Part shown: positions 48,937 to 59,700 of the stretch, piece by piece
Position numbering within the stretch: position 1 is the stretch's first letter
Layout of the letters: each line of letters starts with the position of its first letter
Assembly (NCBI GenBank): GCA_030533445.1
Contig: CM060078.1
Location: 26,155,591-26,219,590 of the forward strand
From: Cyprinodon diabolis
Taxonomy: Eukaryota; Chordata; Actinopteri; Cyprinodontiformes; Cyprinodontidae
Length of the DNA: 64,000 bases
Direction: 5' to 3'
Made by a program: the position numbers and the translations under genes
Notes under the pieces: generated by a model
What the model was told of the DNA's origin: nothing
The model's input: only the letters and a program-made list of their open reading frames with translations
Database searches by the model: none

Positions 48937-51795
48937 TTAGATTTGAGTCTCCTGTACCTTCTCTTTTGTGTGAGTTTTTATGACATAGGGCTCAGCCATT
49001 GCTGTGATGGCGCTGGGTAGGGTTCGAGGCAAAGAGTTCCCAACATTATTGTCTGTCCATTTAGCCCCTTGGCCAGATGGTTTATAGGTGTTGTACTTGG
49101 GCTTTAGAGTGCTGTAGTCCACCGTATGAGGGCTGTAGTCCATTTTATGAGGACTATAATCAAGTTGAGGTCTTTGATTGTGTGGACTAAAGTCAGACTT
49201 GAAGGCGCTGTAATCCACTTTGTGGGGGCTGAAATCTGTCTTAAAGGCGCTGTATTCTGGTGCAGTACTGTGGGGGTTATAATGATCCTTGGTTTTGTAG
49301 GTAATATCTGTTTTTGATCTCTGGGAATTGTAGTCCATTTTGGGTTTAGGCTGAGTGCTGTAGTCAGGTTTGAATGGACTGTAATCAGCTTTGGTCCTTG
49401 GGTGGGTACCAAAGTCATGCTTGAATGGACTGTATTCCACTTGAGATTTATTTTGGGTGTTATAATCGGATTTTAATGGACTGTAGTCATGTTTGGGTTT
49501 TGGTTGGGTGCTGTAGTCTCGTTTAAAAGGACTGAAGTCGGATCTCTGCCTGGGATGAGTGCTGTAATCTGCTTTGAATGGACTGTAGTCTGTCTTAACC
49601 TTTGGGTGAGTGCCAAAATCAGGTTTAAATGGGCTATATTCTGATTTAGTTTTGTGAGGGGTGTAGTCCTGTCTAAATGGGCTGCATTCTGGCTTTGTTC
49701 TGTGTAGGCTGAAATCTGGTGTCGATTTGTGCATGTTGTAATCTGCAATGGTTTTGTGGCTGCTGAAGTCCATGTTTGGCTTGTAGGTTGTATATTCAGC
49801 CTTAGGAGTGTGTAGAGTAAAATCCGGCTGGGGTTTATATTCAGCCTTGGGTTTACGGAAGCTGTAATCAGTCTTGTGGCTGATAAAGTCCAACTTGTGT
49901 ATGCTGTTGTGATCTCGGATTTCAGGTAATGTGAGGGATGACTCTTGAGCTGCAGATGCTGGTGGTGGAAGGTCCTCCTCATCCACCTGGATGATCTCAA
50001 CTGTACGAGCTGCTGCCACTGTGCTTCTCTGTTGGTGGCGCTTTCTTAGTTTATAAAAGGCAATAAGCATGACTGCAGCCAGCAGTGTCACAGCGACAAA
50101 GCAACCTATTATTATCTTAGTTGTCTTCATTACTTCATCCAGGCTAGGACCAGATCTGCCTGGTTTGCCAGTGGCACCTCTGACTCCTGGTAACACAGAT
50201 GGCTTCACTGCATTTGCTGCACTGTCAGTATTTTGCAACAGGACTGTTGGTGTAGAGATGAAGACTGGCTGAAAAACTGAAGGGGAGGCGGTTGTAGTTG
50301 TCGTCCCGAGACCCGCTCCTCCCCCAGCAACTCCAGCACCCACAGCCCCTGTAGTTGTAGTAGTTTTGGGTTTGGGCATCTCAGTGGTTGGACCAAGAAC
50401 TTCCACAGTCACTGTTGTAAAGTAACTCAAGTTGGATGTGTTTAGCTCTGCTGCACTCACATTGAGGTATGCTGATGCATTGGAGTTCCCAGCTGCATTA
50501 GAGACCATACAGGTATAAGTGCCAGTGTCTGATGCAAGGACATTAGAGAAATTAAGGGTACCATCATTAAGGATTGATATTCTTGGGTGACCCGAAGCAT
50601 GTGTAAGAATAGTCCCATTAGGTAGAAGCCAACGCACTGAAGACATTAGGGCTGTTTTGCAACGAAGTTCGGCAACTCTTCCTGCTGAAATGTTTATGTC
50701 TCGTGGTGCATCAGCAATGAATGGTGCAGAACACTGGATTGCAGCACCTTCCCCTCTGTCCACATCAACAAGCTGTCGTCCTCTCATGATAGCTGGTGAA
50801 TGACATCGTCCACAGCAAGTTGAGTTTGTTGGGATATACTCTCTTAGCCACTGGGCTAACCATACTGCCTCACAGCCGCAGTTCCAAGGATTATGGTGCA
50901 GGTGAAGTTCCACCAGATACTTGAGTGGGGAGAATAAATCATGTGGCACAGCACTCAGGTTATTATGGGCAAGGTTGAGTTCCGCCAATGAAGATAGACC
51001 ATCAAAAGCATTGCGCTCTATTACAGTGATTTGTGAATTCATAACCCATAACTTTTTTAGGGAGCGTAGACCTCTGAAGGAACCTGGTTTTATCACTGGA
51101 AACAGATTTTCTGAAATCTCAAGTTCCTCCAAGCCCTTTAGGGGACTTAGGTTTGGCATATCTCCCCTTATGTTGCACATTCCCAGGTTCAGGTACTTTA
51201 GGTTTTGTAGCCCCTCAAAAGCTCCTTCTGAGATGTACTCCAGTTTCCTTAACTCCCCCAGGTCCAGCCGCATTAGAGAGGGTACCCGGTTGAAGGCATA
51301 GGAGGGAATACTCTCAATTGGGTTGTTTCTCAGCCATAGTTCTCTTAGTTTAGAAAGGTACTCAAAGGCCCCACTTGGCACCACCGTCAACCTGTTGTCA
51401 AACAGCTCCAATGTGTTGAGGCTGGTTAGTCCATTAAATGCGCCCACCTCAATCTGGCGTATGGCATTTCGCCCTAGCTGGAGCACCTCAAGGTGGTGCA
51501 GGTGGCGAAACGAGTCAGCCTGCACTGCCTCAATGGCGTTTTCCATTAGATTGAGGTGTCGCGTGTTGGCAGGAATTCCAGGGGGCACACGCGTCAGGCC
51601 CCGCCGGGTGCACACCACTTTTCCCTGCTGATTACTGCAGGAACACTGGGGTGGACAGCCCTGGGGTCCTAAAGAGACTGCCGCCCCCGCCAAGGCCAGG
51701 GAGGCGCTGCTCCACGCTTGCGCCATCAGAAAGATTACACAGAGCAGGGCGGCTTTCCTGGCACGTTGCACAGCTACCCGCCCCAGGAGACTCAT
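48937..51795 (-). CDS. LRRC4: LRRC4 (netrin-G ligand 2) with greatly enlarged cytoplasmic tail
   Basis: LRRC4/NGL-2 is a neuronal postsynaptic adhesion protein whose LRRs bind netrin-G2 across the synapse and whose tail binds PSD-95. The single coding exon gives 952 residues from the ATG at 51795. Domains: signal peptide about 1-37; LRRNT with Cys 47, 51, 53, 62; about nine LRRs to residue 300; LRRCT with Cys 306, 308, 327, 328, 331, 355; Ig-like domain with Cys 379, Trp 389, Cys 429; Thr/Gly-rich stalk; membrane segment 561-581; tail 582-952 ending ETQI (class I PDZ ligand). The ectodomain is close to human LRRC4. The human protein is about 650 residues; the excess is a Tyr-rich repeat array at 633-901. 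The start at 51795 is preferred over the in-frame ATG at 51807 because it aligns with the mammalian Met (MSLLGRVAV / MKLLWQVTV) and has A at -3. LRRC4B and LRRC4C fit less well. Confidence 0.95.
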   Translation of the reverse strand: MSLLGRVAVQRARKAALLCVIFLMAQAWSSASLALAGAAVSLGPQGCPPQCSCSNQQGKVVCTRRGLTRVPPGIPANTRHLNLMENAIEAVQADSFRHLHHLEVLQLGRNAIRQIEVGAFNGLTSLNTLELFDNRLTVVPSGAFEYLSKLRELWLRNNPIESIPSYAFNRVPSLMRLDLGELRKLEYISEGAFEGLQNLKYLNLGMCNIRGDMPNLSPLKGLEELEISENLFPVIKPGSFRGLRSLKKLWVMNSQITVIERNAFDGLSSLAELNLAHNNLSAVPHDLFSPLKYLVELHLHHNPWNCGCEAVWLAQWLREYIPTNSTCCGRCHSPAIMRGRQLVDVDRGEGAAIQCSAPFIADAPRDINISAGRVAELRCKTALMSSVRWLLPNGTILTHASGHPRISILNDGTLNFSNVLASDTGTYTCMVSNAAGNSNASAYLNVSAAELNTSNLSYFTTVTVEVLGPTTEMPKPKTTTTTGAVGAGVAGGGAGLGTTTTTASPSVFQPVFISTPTVLLQNTDSAANAVKPSVLPGVRGATGKPGRSGPSLDEVMKTTKIIIGCFVAVTLLAAVMLIAFYKLRKRHQQRSTVAAARTVEIIQVDEEDLPPPASAAQESSLTLPEIRDHNSIHKLDFISHKTDYSFRKPKAEYKPQPDFTLHTPKAEYTTYKPNMDFSSHKTIADYNMHKSTPDFSLHRTKPECSPFRQDYTPHKTKSEYSPFKPDFGTHPKVKTDYSPFKADYSTHPRQRSDFSPFKRDYSTQPKPKHDYSPLKSDYNTQNKSQVEYSPFKHDFGTHPRTKADYSPFKPDYSTQPKPKMDYNSQRSKTDITYKTKDHYNPHSTAPEYSAFKTDFSPHKVDYSAFKSDFSPHNQRPQLDYSPHKMDYSPHTVDYSTLKPKYNTYKPSGQGAKWTDNNVGNSLPRTLPSAITAMAEPYVIKTHTKEKVQETQI
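49093..49899 (-). repeat. LRRC4: Coding tandem repeats in the LRRC4 cytoplasmic tail
   Basis: Residues 633-901 hold about 30 copies of an acidic-aromatic motif ([DE][YF] followed by S, G, T or N) spaced 7-10 residues apart. Typical pieces are DYSPFK, DYSTHP and DFSPHK. In the core (49336-49641) the motif recurs at residues 719, 736, 753, 770, 787, 804 and 821, exactly every 17 residues, that is six full 51-bp units. Units are diverged at DNA level yet keep the aromatic, SP and basic positions. Length in multiples of three keeps other frames open, which explains long overlapping frames here. Confidence 0.93.
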
Positions 51796-51824
51796 GATGT
51801 GGCACATTCATAATTCAGCATCAT
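51792..51824 (-). promoter_or_regulatory. LRRC4: Putative splice acceptor and overlapping upstream ORF before LRRC4
   Basis: On the - strand a C-rich tract and CAG end at 51825, a good acceptor, so the coding exon may begin at 51824. It would then open with ATGATG and a 10-codon upstream ORF whose TGA (51794-51792) overlaps the preferred LRRC4 ATG (51795-51793) as ATGA. A candidate donor GAG/GTAGGT lies at 52186-52178 (- strand). Mammalian LRRC4 also has a separate 5' non-coding exon. All of this is inferred from motifs only. Confidence 0.4.
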
Positions 51825-52186
51825 CTGGGGGGGAGGATGGGGATGTTTGGGACAGGTGGTTGGTGGGTTATAGGACAAGAATAGTAGCTCTATGGATGGT
51901 AATATTAATGATTGGATCACAGTTAAAAAAGAAAAAAAAGTAATAGGGAAACTGTAGGATAAGGGAGGAGGACGTACTCGTCCTCAATTATGTAGTTCTT
52001 ATGTTTCCATAAATTGTCAGGAAGAGGAGGACAGGTTGGGGGAGGAAGGGCTGGGTTTTTTGAAACATGTGTATGAGAACAACATCTTGGTAAATTAGGC
52101 AATCAAAAATAGTATTACAATACAGAGGGGAGAAAAGGGTGTTACAGATTGATGCAAGAGGGGTTGAAACACTAGACACCTACCTC

Positions 52187-53760
52187 AAGTTAATATTACA
52201 GGTCCTTCAACTGAGATATATAGTTTCCCTCCTTTTTGAAATCAGATACAGCTGTAGTTTTCTCAGCAGATGTATTTATATCCGAGAGCAATAAGTGAAA
52301 CCTTTATTTGCCCTGTCAAAATAGGTGTCAGTGCCAAAGAGCTTAACCAAGATGAGTCCTTTTTGTAAATCCATACATCCAAAGAGAAAAGGTTCAAAGG
52401 CCTTTTTGTGAGTGTTTTTTTTCTCTCTTTCCCTTTGTGAACTGATGAGGAAAAAAAAGTAAAAAAACCGTAAGAAAGAATCCAGTCAAGCTCCCAAAGC
52501 TGCGTTGCTCCCTTGCTTGCTTCTTGCTGTCGGCTCCTCTTCTCTCGCTTGTCCTTGGAATCCGACAGTTGATTCTCCTGCTGTACACCTTCCCCAAGTC
52601 TCCATAGTACAGGCAACCACTGGAACACACGTGTTATTTTTTTCTGCCAGAGGTGAAAATAAGATAAAAACAGAAACAGTAAATTAAGGTGAATGAAAGA
52701 ATCTCGTAGTCCCGTTTTCTGCCTTTTGTTTAGCAATTAAAAGGAAGCCATAGAAAAAAAAATAAAAGCAGACATTCTCCACTCGGTATAATCCTTTTTG
52801 TCCACTTTTTAGGAGTCAATCAGTTGGTCAGTTCAATCTTTATAACCGTTCTTGCTTCTAATACAATCCTTTTTTCAAATAGTCTTGTTGTATCCTCTTG
52901 ATGGCAATTTTTCCTTCCCCCAGAACACTTGGCAGTGGTTGAAAAGGCTAGGCGATGCACACTGCCTTCATTAGCTTCTTAGTCCTCTTAACTAGCCACA
53001 CGTTCCAGCTTCCACAGCCGCTGTTCCGACAGCAGCAGTTGCAAACGAACACACCATCCCTGCGAAGCACACAGCAGCAGTAGCGAGCACACACAGCTGC
53101 GGCTGCCTTCTGCGTCCCGTGCACTTCCCAATAATCCGTCAAATTCTTCAGAAGGATAATGGGGTGGGGGGTGGCAGGGGGTACCCAGAGAAGTGGGGGT
53201 ATCGAAGCTCGGCTGATTGAGGTATGTTAAAAGGAAAATGGATGGTACAGTTTTTTTCCCCCCCTCTCCAGTTCTTTTCTTCTCTCTTCCAGTTGTCTTT
53301 ATTTTCCCACTCCTCCTTTTCTGGTGGTTATTAGCACCCCCTTGCCAATGCAGAATCTAACTGGGGAACGAAGCAAGCCAGAGGAGGCAAGCGCCGGGCA
53401 AGCGCGGCTTACAGGCGTGACGTTAACAGCAGCGTCGTTGTGGAAAGGATCCGTTGTAGCAGCAAAAGAGAGAGTGTGCTGTCTCTCTTGCTCACTTTCT
53501 CTCTCCCCCTCTCTCTCCTGCTCTCTGCAGTGTCCTGAGGTAGTTGGGTGAGCTCAAAGCACTCAGACCTTTTTAGAAATACACTTCTACAAGAACCACT
53601 GTGCTTCTCCTGTCGTTCTCTCCCTTTTTTAATTCCAATTCTCTTATTCTGGGGGTTTCTGGGGCTTTTTGGGTTCAAGGGAATTCACAGGTTGTCCAAG
53701 CAAAAGACAGAGATGGACGATGGTATTCCCACAACAACCAGCTTTTAACCCTTAAGTTCC
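52187..53760 (-). promoter_or_regulatory. LRRC4: Likely LRRC4 5' UTR and promoter region
   Basis: Upstream of LRRC4 on the - strand the sequence becomes locally CpG-rich (52985-53110 and 53380-53470), unlike the surrounding intron. It contains a TGACGTTA (CRE-like) site near 53418 and a purine/pyrimidine-rich GAGA tract near 53470-53530. No TATA box stands out. A neuronal CpG-containing promoter is plausible, but no transcription start can be fixed. Confidence 0.35.
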
Positions 53761-56700
53761 AATCAAGAGTCCTTCTTTTGCAATGCAAAGCTTTCCAGCA
53801 ATGTTGTGCTGGGAAAAACAGGTGGATGGAGACTTTTACTCTCTGGCTAGCTCTCTTTAAAGATGTCAGTTTTTATTTTTATATATATATATTTTATTTT
53901 TTGCGCTTTCTACTGCTTATTTCATTTTGTCTCCTTTTTGCATTTTCTTTTCATGGAAAATAGAGGAACATGAATGGACTGCTGACGCATTCTGCTTGGA
54001 GCAGTGCTTTGGTTTGATGCAGTGTGTTATGTGCATTAACTTCCCCCACCCACTCCACCCCCACCCTCTTCACTGTCTTTCCTCCCCTGCTCACTCTTTG
54101 TCCGTCACTGTGTCACCCTGTTCACCCCACTTCTTTTGCTTGTTTTCTGTGTTTATTCTGTGTGTCAGAAATATGCACATGAGCTAGGAGTTGCTCAGAT
54201 GTTTGTTTAATTCTCAGGTGAATGTTTTCCTTAGAGTAGTGGATAAAATGTTTTGGGATTGTTAATGTAGTATACAGTTTTAAAAAGTCTTTAATTTGAT
54301 TTCAGTGTTAATAAATATGACAAAATGGTTATCGAGCTTGGCCCTTTTTTTCCTCCATCAGTTTGACCATCAATCTCTCCATTATTCCATGAGAGCATTT
54401 TCTCTTACTTCTTAATATCTGTGTAGGTTTCCTTACCACAGGCAATATCAACTATAAATTCACAGTAATGTTTCATACTAATACTTCAGAAACACACCGT
54501 TAACTTAAGTCTTATATACTGTGGGATTTGCATGTAGAAAATCTCTTAAAAAAAAAAAAAAGCTGCAATTTTTTTGTTTTAATGTCTTTTTTTCAACTTA
54601 TTGAAGGAAAGTATTTCATCAATAAATTATTCACTACATAGGTCTATCTTTCTTCTGTTATGTATGTCCTCAAACATTGTTAGAGCCCTCTAACCAGGCA
54701 GGCCATAACCCTTAGTTTGAACACAAACTGTTGCTCCAGGAAGCACATGCCCATAAAGGTCATATATAAGAAAGGAAAAATAAAAAATAAATGTTTTGAC
54801 TCCTTACTAAAGGAAAAGAGGCAAAACAAGCATACCATGCTCTCCAATCATCTCTCAGTCTCAGCTGATTTGTACAAGCCTCGTTTCCATTAATCTAGGT
54901 AGCAGTGTGAGTAATTGATGGCTGGTAAAGCTACCTTTGACAGTCCTTCTAGTTGTGTGTGTTTGTGTGTAAGTCGTAAACTGAGTCTGTGAAAGAGGGA
55001 GAAATGCACATCGAGGAAGGAGAGAAAGCATGCCAGCTAGTAAAGGTCACACTGCCTGTAGTGCAGTACGTTATTCCCACTGGCACAGGAGTATAGAGCC
55101 AACTCCTATATTATACACAGACACACATATATACACACAGACTCTCTCCTTGACTTCACAGCACATGAATACGAACAGGCTTCAATGAAGCACATGTAAC
55201 AGTGAGGTGGCAGACACAGCAGTATGAGAAAGATTTTGCTGTTATAAAGACAATCCTTTTATTTCTTATGTTTGCACAAGAATCCTGCAGCCATAACAAA
55301 GTTATATCAATTCAGCACTAGATGATCAGTCCAATTTTCTTCTCGAGACTTCCCCCCCCTCTTTTATCATTTAACAAGATAGTGTAGATGTAACTATTGC
55401 TCTTTAGTTTTGCTTAAAATGTTGTGTTGTGATGTTATTTTGGAATTACTTTAAATTATAAATACCATTTAAAAAAATGTCTAGGTAGTGTGCAAAAGCA
55501 AAAGATGCGGCTTTCTATCAATCTCTACATGTATCAGAATTACCATTCCTTCATTGCCTGACAATTACATGTAGATGCTAGATCTTATGGTTGTCGTCTT
55601 CCCATCCTTGTTTTATGGCGATTCAGAGAAATCTGAACAAATGTAAATAATTTAAAGGTAGAATTTTAAAACATTTAATTCAATTGAATCCAGTTTTTTT
55701 GTAAAAAAAAACAAAACTGACCCATTGCCTCAGTCTCGTTTTTAATAAAAGCCTCTGCTTTTATTTCAGAGTTGTTCTTTGTCTTGATCCATCCTCTCAA
55801 CTCTTACAGCCTCCAAGGCCCGAATAAAAAAACCATAGTCATAGCTTGACCCTACCACCACAATATGTCATATATTTAGTCTCTATACAATGTTTGGATC
55901 CATTCTTTCTGCACATATTAGAGGTCAGTAAAGAGTTTCTCTGAAGATTGACACGGATGCATCATATATGATTAATGAAGTATTAGATTGCTGAGATTTT
56001 TTCGATGGATGCTCAAGATAATATTATTAGGCTCCTTTTAGGGTAGGAAATGTATAAAAATTAGCGTTAGTAATATATTTTACCTTTTACTGATGAACAG
56101 GTGAAACAAACTCTTAAATTTAAACCATTAAGCAAGCACAAACGCTACACAATCTTGAACTGTACCCTTCGCTTTATCTTTCCTTCCATTTAACCCCCTC
56201 CCTTTTTTGTATTTTCTATTTATGCAAACCACACACAGATCTTGCCACTCTGACCTTCTCCAAATACTAATACTAAAAAAACATTTGAACATCATAGATT
56301 AAATAGATTTGTTTTCTTGTTCCCTTTTTTTTTCTCCAATAAATTATTAAATCATTTTTTTGCAAACAACTTGGAAGAAGTATTTCTTGCAATACAATTT
56401 GTTAAAGTTAAGAATAGTCTGTAGCATCTAGTTCAAAAAGTTTGTCTATATGTTCATTGTGAGATATATTTAACAAAAGTTACGCTGTCCTGAATCATCT
56501 TTTAGCTTCGTGTCAGAGATGGGGAAATCGGGCTGTCACGCCACCCGCTGTTCGACCCTGCCCTCTTTGCATCACCTAAGGCTCCATGAGGCCAACCCTT
56601 GCACCAGTCATACTGCACAGTACTAAGTGTTCTTGGGGGTTCTAAACGACCTACTTCGATGTGGCCTGTCCACCAGCATATGCAAAGGGTATATGCAGTC

Positions 56701-59700
56701 GGTACAGAAACTGTTCCCTGGGGTGAGAGCCAGCAAAACTGGGCTGCAGCCAGTCACATGTAGGTCAGCAGCTTGTCTATTAGCGTGCACTTGCATGTTT
56801 ATATAGAAAGTTCGTTTTGGATGAATAGTTAGAGCGGCTTTTTACTGCAATAACAGACGAAATTAAAATGAACGTCTATTGATGGAGATAAATATTATCA
56901 GAACAAAGAATTGATGATTAAGATTTTATGTCCATGAATATGCAAAAGAGAAACATTTTAGAGGTTAAAAGAAGCACATTAAGAGCTCGGCCTGCAGTTA
57001 GCGTGAAATTACAAATTTTAGCAGGTCACCAAGCATTATGCTACAAGGGTTCAGCAGTTTAACTGGAGGAATTCAATTCCATAAGATTTAGAGTTCCCAA
57101 AACCTAAAGGACTGCTTTTGTAAAGAACTTAAAAGTTTTGAATGTCCAGCTGTGCATTTAAAATATAACCTCAGGCCTCTGAACAGAAAGGACAGTTTTA
57201 TTTTTTTCTAGTGCTCATAATGGTTTTCCTAGACTTGATTTTACTTCGAGATCACATGCACCTCATACACGCAGACACATCAGTTAACGGGAAAAGTTTA
57301 AACTGCTTGGCTGGAGATTTTTTCTTTTTTTTTTTTGTACCTGACACGCACACCACAACAAATCTAATACTGCAAAGATTATATTAAACAATATGGTGTA
57401 TTAGTGGCCTCCATCTGGCAAAGTTGGATGAGTTTGTGTTTTATCCTGATACCTTTACTGTCTCATCAGTTTGATTCGACCTTGTCTGGCCTTCACTCTC
57501 CACATACTTATACTGATAAATTTCTGCAGCGCTGCACATGGAACATGGTATTATCTTTTCAAATAATGCAGTTAGGAGACAGATTTCCTCCGAACGTTGA
57601 GATTAAGCAGGTTAAGCTTTACTTTTCATTAGGCTTTTAATCTAGTAAAAAAATGTGAATGAAAGTACCTCAACATTTCAGCACCCTGAATGTGCTCAGT
57701 GACCTCTAGATATGTCAGAAAAGGCTATGAGGTGCAAAGGTCTTTAGCTGCACCGATTTACAAATAACTTATTTTAATGTAACCCCTAAAAGTATTACTG
57801 AGCAATATTTATATAAACATTCTGAAAGTCTTAAAATTTTCTTATTTTCCTCAGTCAGAGGAATATTGGTTATTAAAATTGATCCCTGAACATATCCATG
57901 AGTGAAAAGGTTCTTGTTCACCTGCCTGCATTTACATTTTATATACTTGCCAAAGGAAATACCAGCCTTAATATAGTCCATTTTTCTTTTCTTATTAACC
58001 CCTTTTCCCACTCTTGTCATGTTTCTTTTATTAGCTTCTGCTTTAAAGCCTTTTTTTCACATCGTTAGCTCCCTCATCCTGTATAAATACATACACGTGT
58101 GACTTGAGTGCTTCCTCTCAAATGAGGGAAATGTCAGCTTATGGCAACAAAAGGCACACAAAAGATGAACCCTTTTTGCTCCTTTTCCACCCTTTACCCT
58201 GCTTTATTCAACCTTTGAGCTAAGCTAGCAGCCATTGTCTTGAGACTAATGGGCTTCATTATGATGAGCTGTGTTCATAATGGCTGCCAGAGTAGGGATT
58301 AGCCCCTAGTGCTGTTAGTGGAAAGCAGAGGACAGATATAATAAGGTTAGCACTGTTGACCCAGTCGGCACATTCAGTGTAAACCAAATCAGTTCTATTC
58401 AGTCTTTAATATAGCTCCAGATCACCACAGATGACATCCCTTGGCATTTTACAAGAAAAACTGGCTAATTTCTAGAAATATATAGAATTAAATCAATCTA
58501 ATAAATCCAATCATACAGATTTAACATCAGTTGCATCCATTCATTGTTAGCTGATCCAGTCATATTTAGTGCATGATTCCAATTGGTATTAAAAAAAAAA
58601 AAGTTGTCCATATATGGAAGCCTTACCAAACACTACTGTAATTTATTTGGAGTAATTGCTCCCTCTTAGGAAACATGTGGTGATGGTGTAAAGTAGAGGT
58701 TCCCGACCTTTTTAAAATGGCAAACTACTTTAAGGATACAGTTAAACAAATGATTACTGGTACTGATATGTAACAGAAGAGACAGATTCATTTAAATTTC
58801 CTCCATGATTGTTTTTGGCAGTTGTAATTATCAAAGCTAAATGAATCCAATTTTGTTTAAAATGAGAAATTGATTAAAAACTATTTTAAGACGTAGTTCA
58901 CTGCTGAGTTTTAGTATTTTTAGAAGAGGCTTGTCTGCCTTTGGTCTCCAGTTCTTCCCCAATGACCTTGATGTCCTTGGGTAACCAGAGGCACCATGTT
59001 GTTGGGATAAAAAAGTGATGTTAAAGAAACCAGGAAAAGCCTTTCAGCAAAATCTAGATTGGTGTTTAAGGCTGTTATAATCCCGCAGCAGTGTGTCGCA
59101 GTGAGCTTGTCGCAGATATTTTTGATTGGGGATCCAGGTGGAAAAAGGGTGCAAAGGTTTAATTGATTCTTTCCTATTTTGTGTTTCAGTTTTCTAAATA
59201 CAGATAACATTTTGTAGAACCTTTTTTAATTACCTTTTCATTTTCCAGGCCACATAATTTATCTGCTGTGCTATCTAATATTTCTTTAACATTACCATGT
59301 TACTCAATATGGCATTAACTGATATTCAAGAGGAATAAAAATCTTGTTATTGTGAATACCAAATAATCACTACAGTTTGGAAAAGTTGGGTTGCACAAAC
59401 TGTATGTTTTTTTGTATCGCTATGTAATATCTTGACCATAATCCATTTAAACAGACTACAGCTGGTACCGTAAAATACGACATGCATTTTAATTCTCGCT
59501 GATTCAATATAAGAAACTATTCTCTGTAAACTTTGTGTATTGGGACCATTTGAACACAAATGGGTTGAAGTCATTTAGAGAAATCAAAATATGTCTTGTC
59601 TAACATTTTATTCCCAGTTAAAACATTGCAAGAAATAAGGAATCTACTAAGTCTTGGTTTGTGTTGCTTGTAAGCAAAGTTAAATTATTCCCCCCCCCCT

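Noticed and set aside
49473..50000. 175-codon open frame on the - strand within LRRC4
   Set aside because: It overlaps the LRRC4 tail in another frame. The 51-bp unit length keeps alternative frames open, and its translation has no family resemblance.
58681..58760. GTAGAGGTTCCCGACCTTTTT block resembling the end of a hAT-like repeat
   Set aside because: Only one short stretch matches, with no second terminus or target duplication, so it was not annotated.
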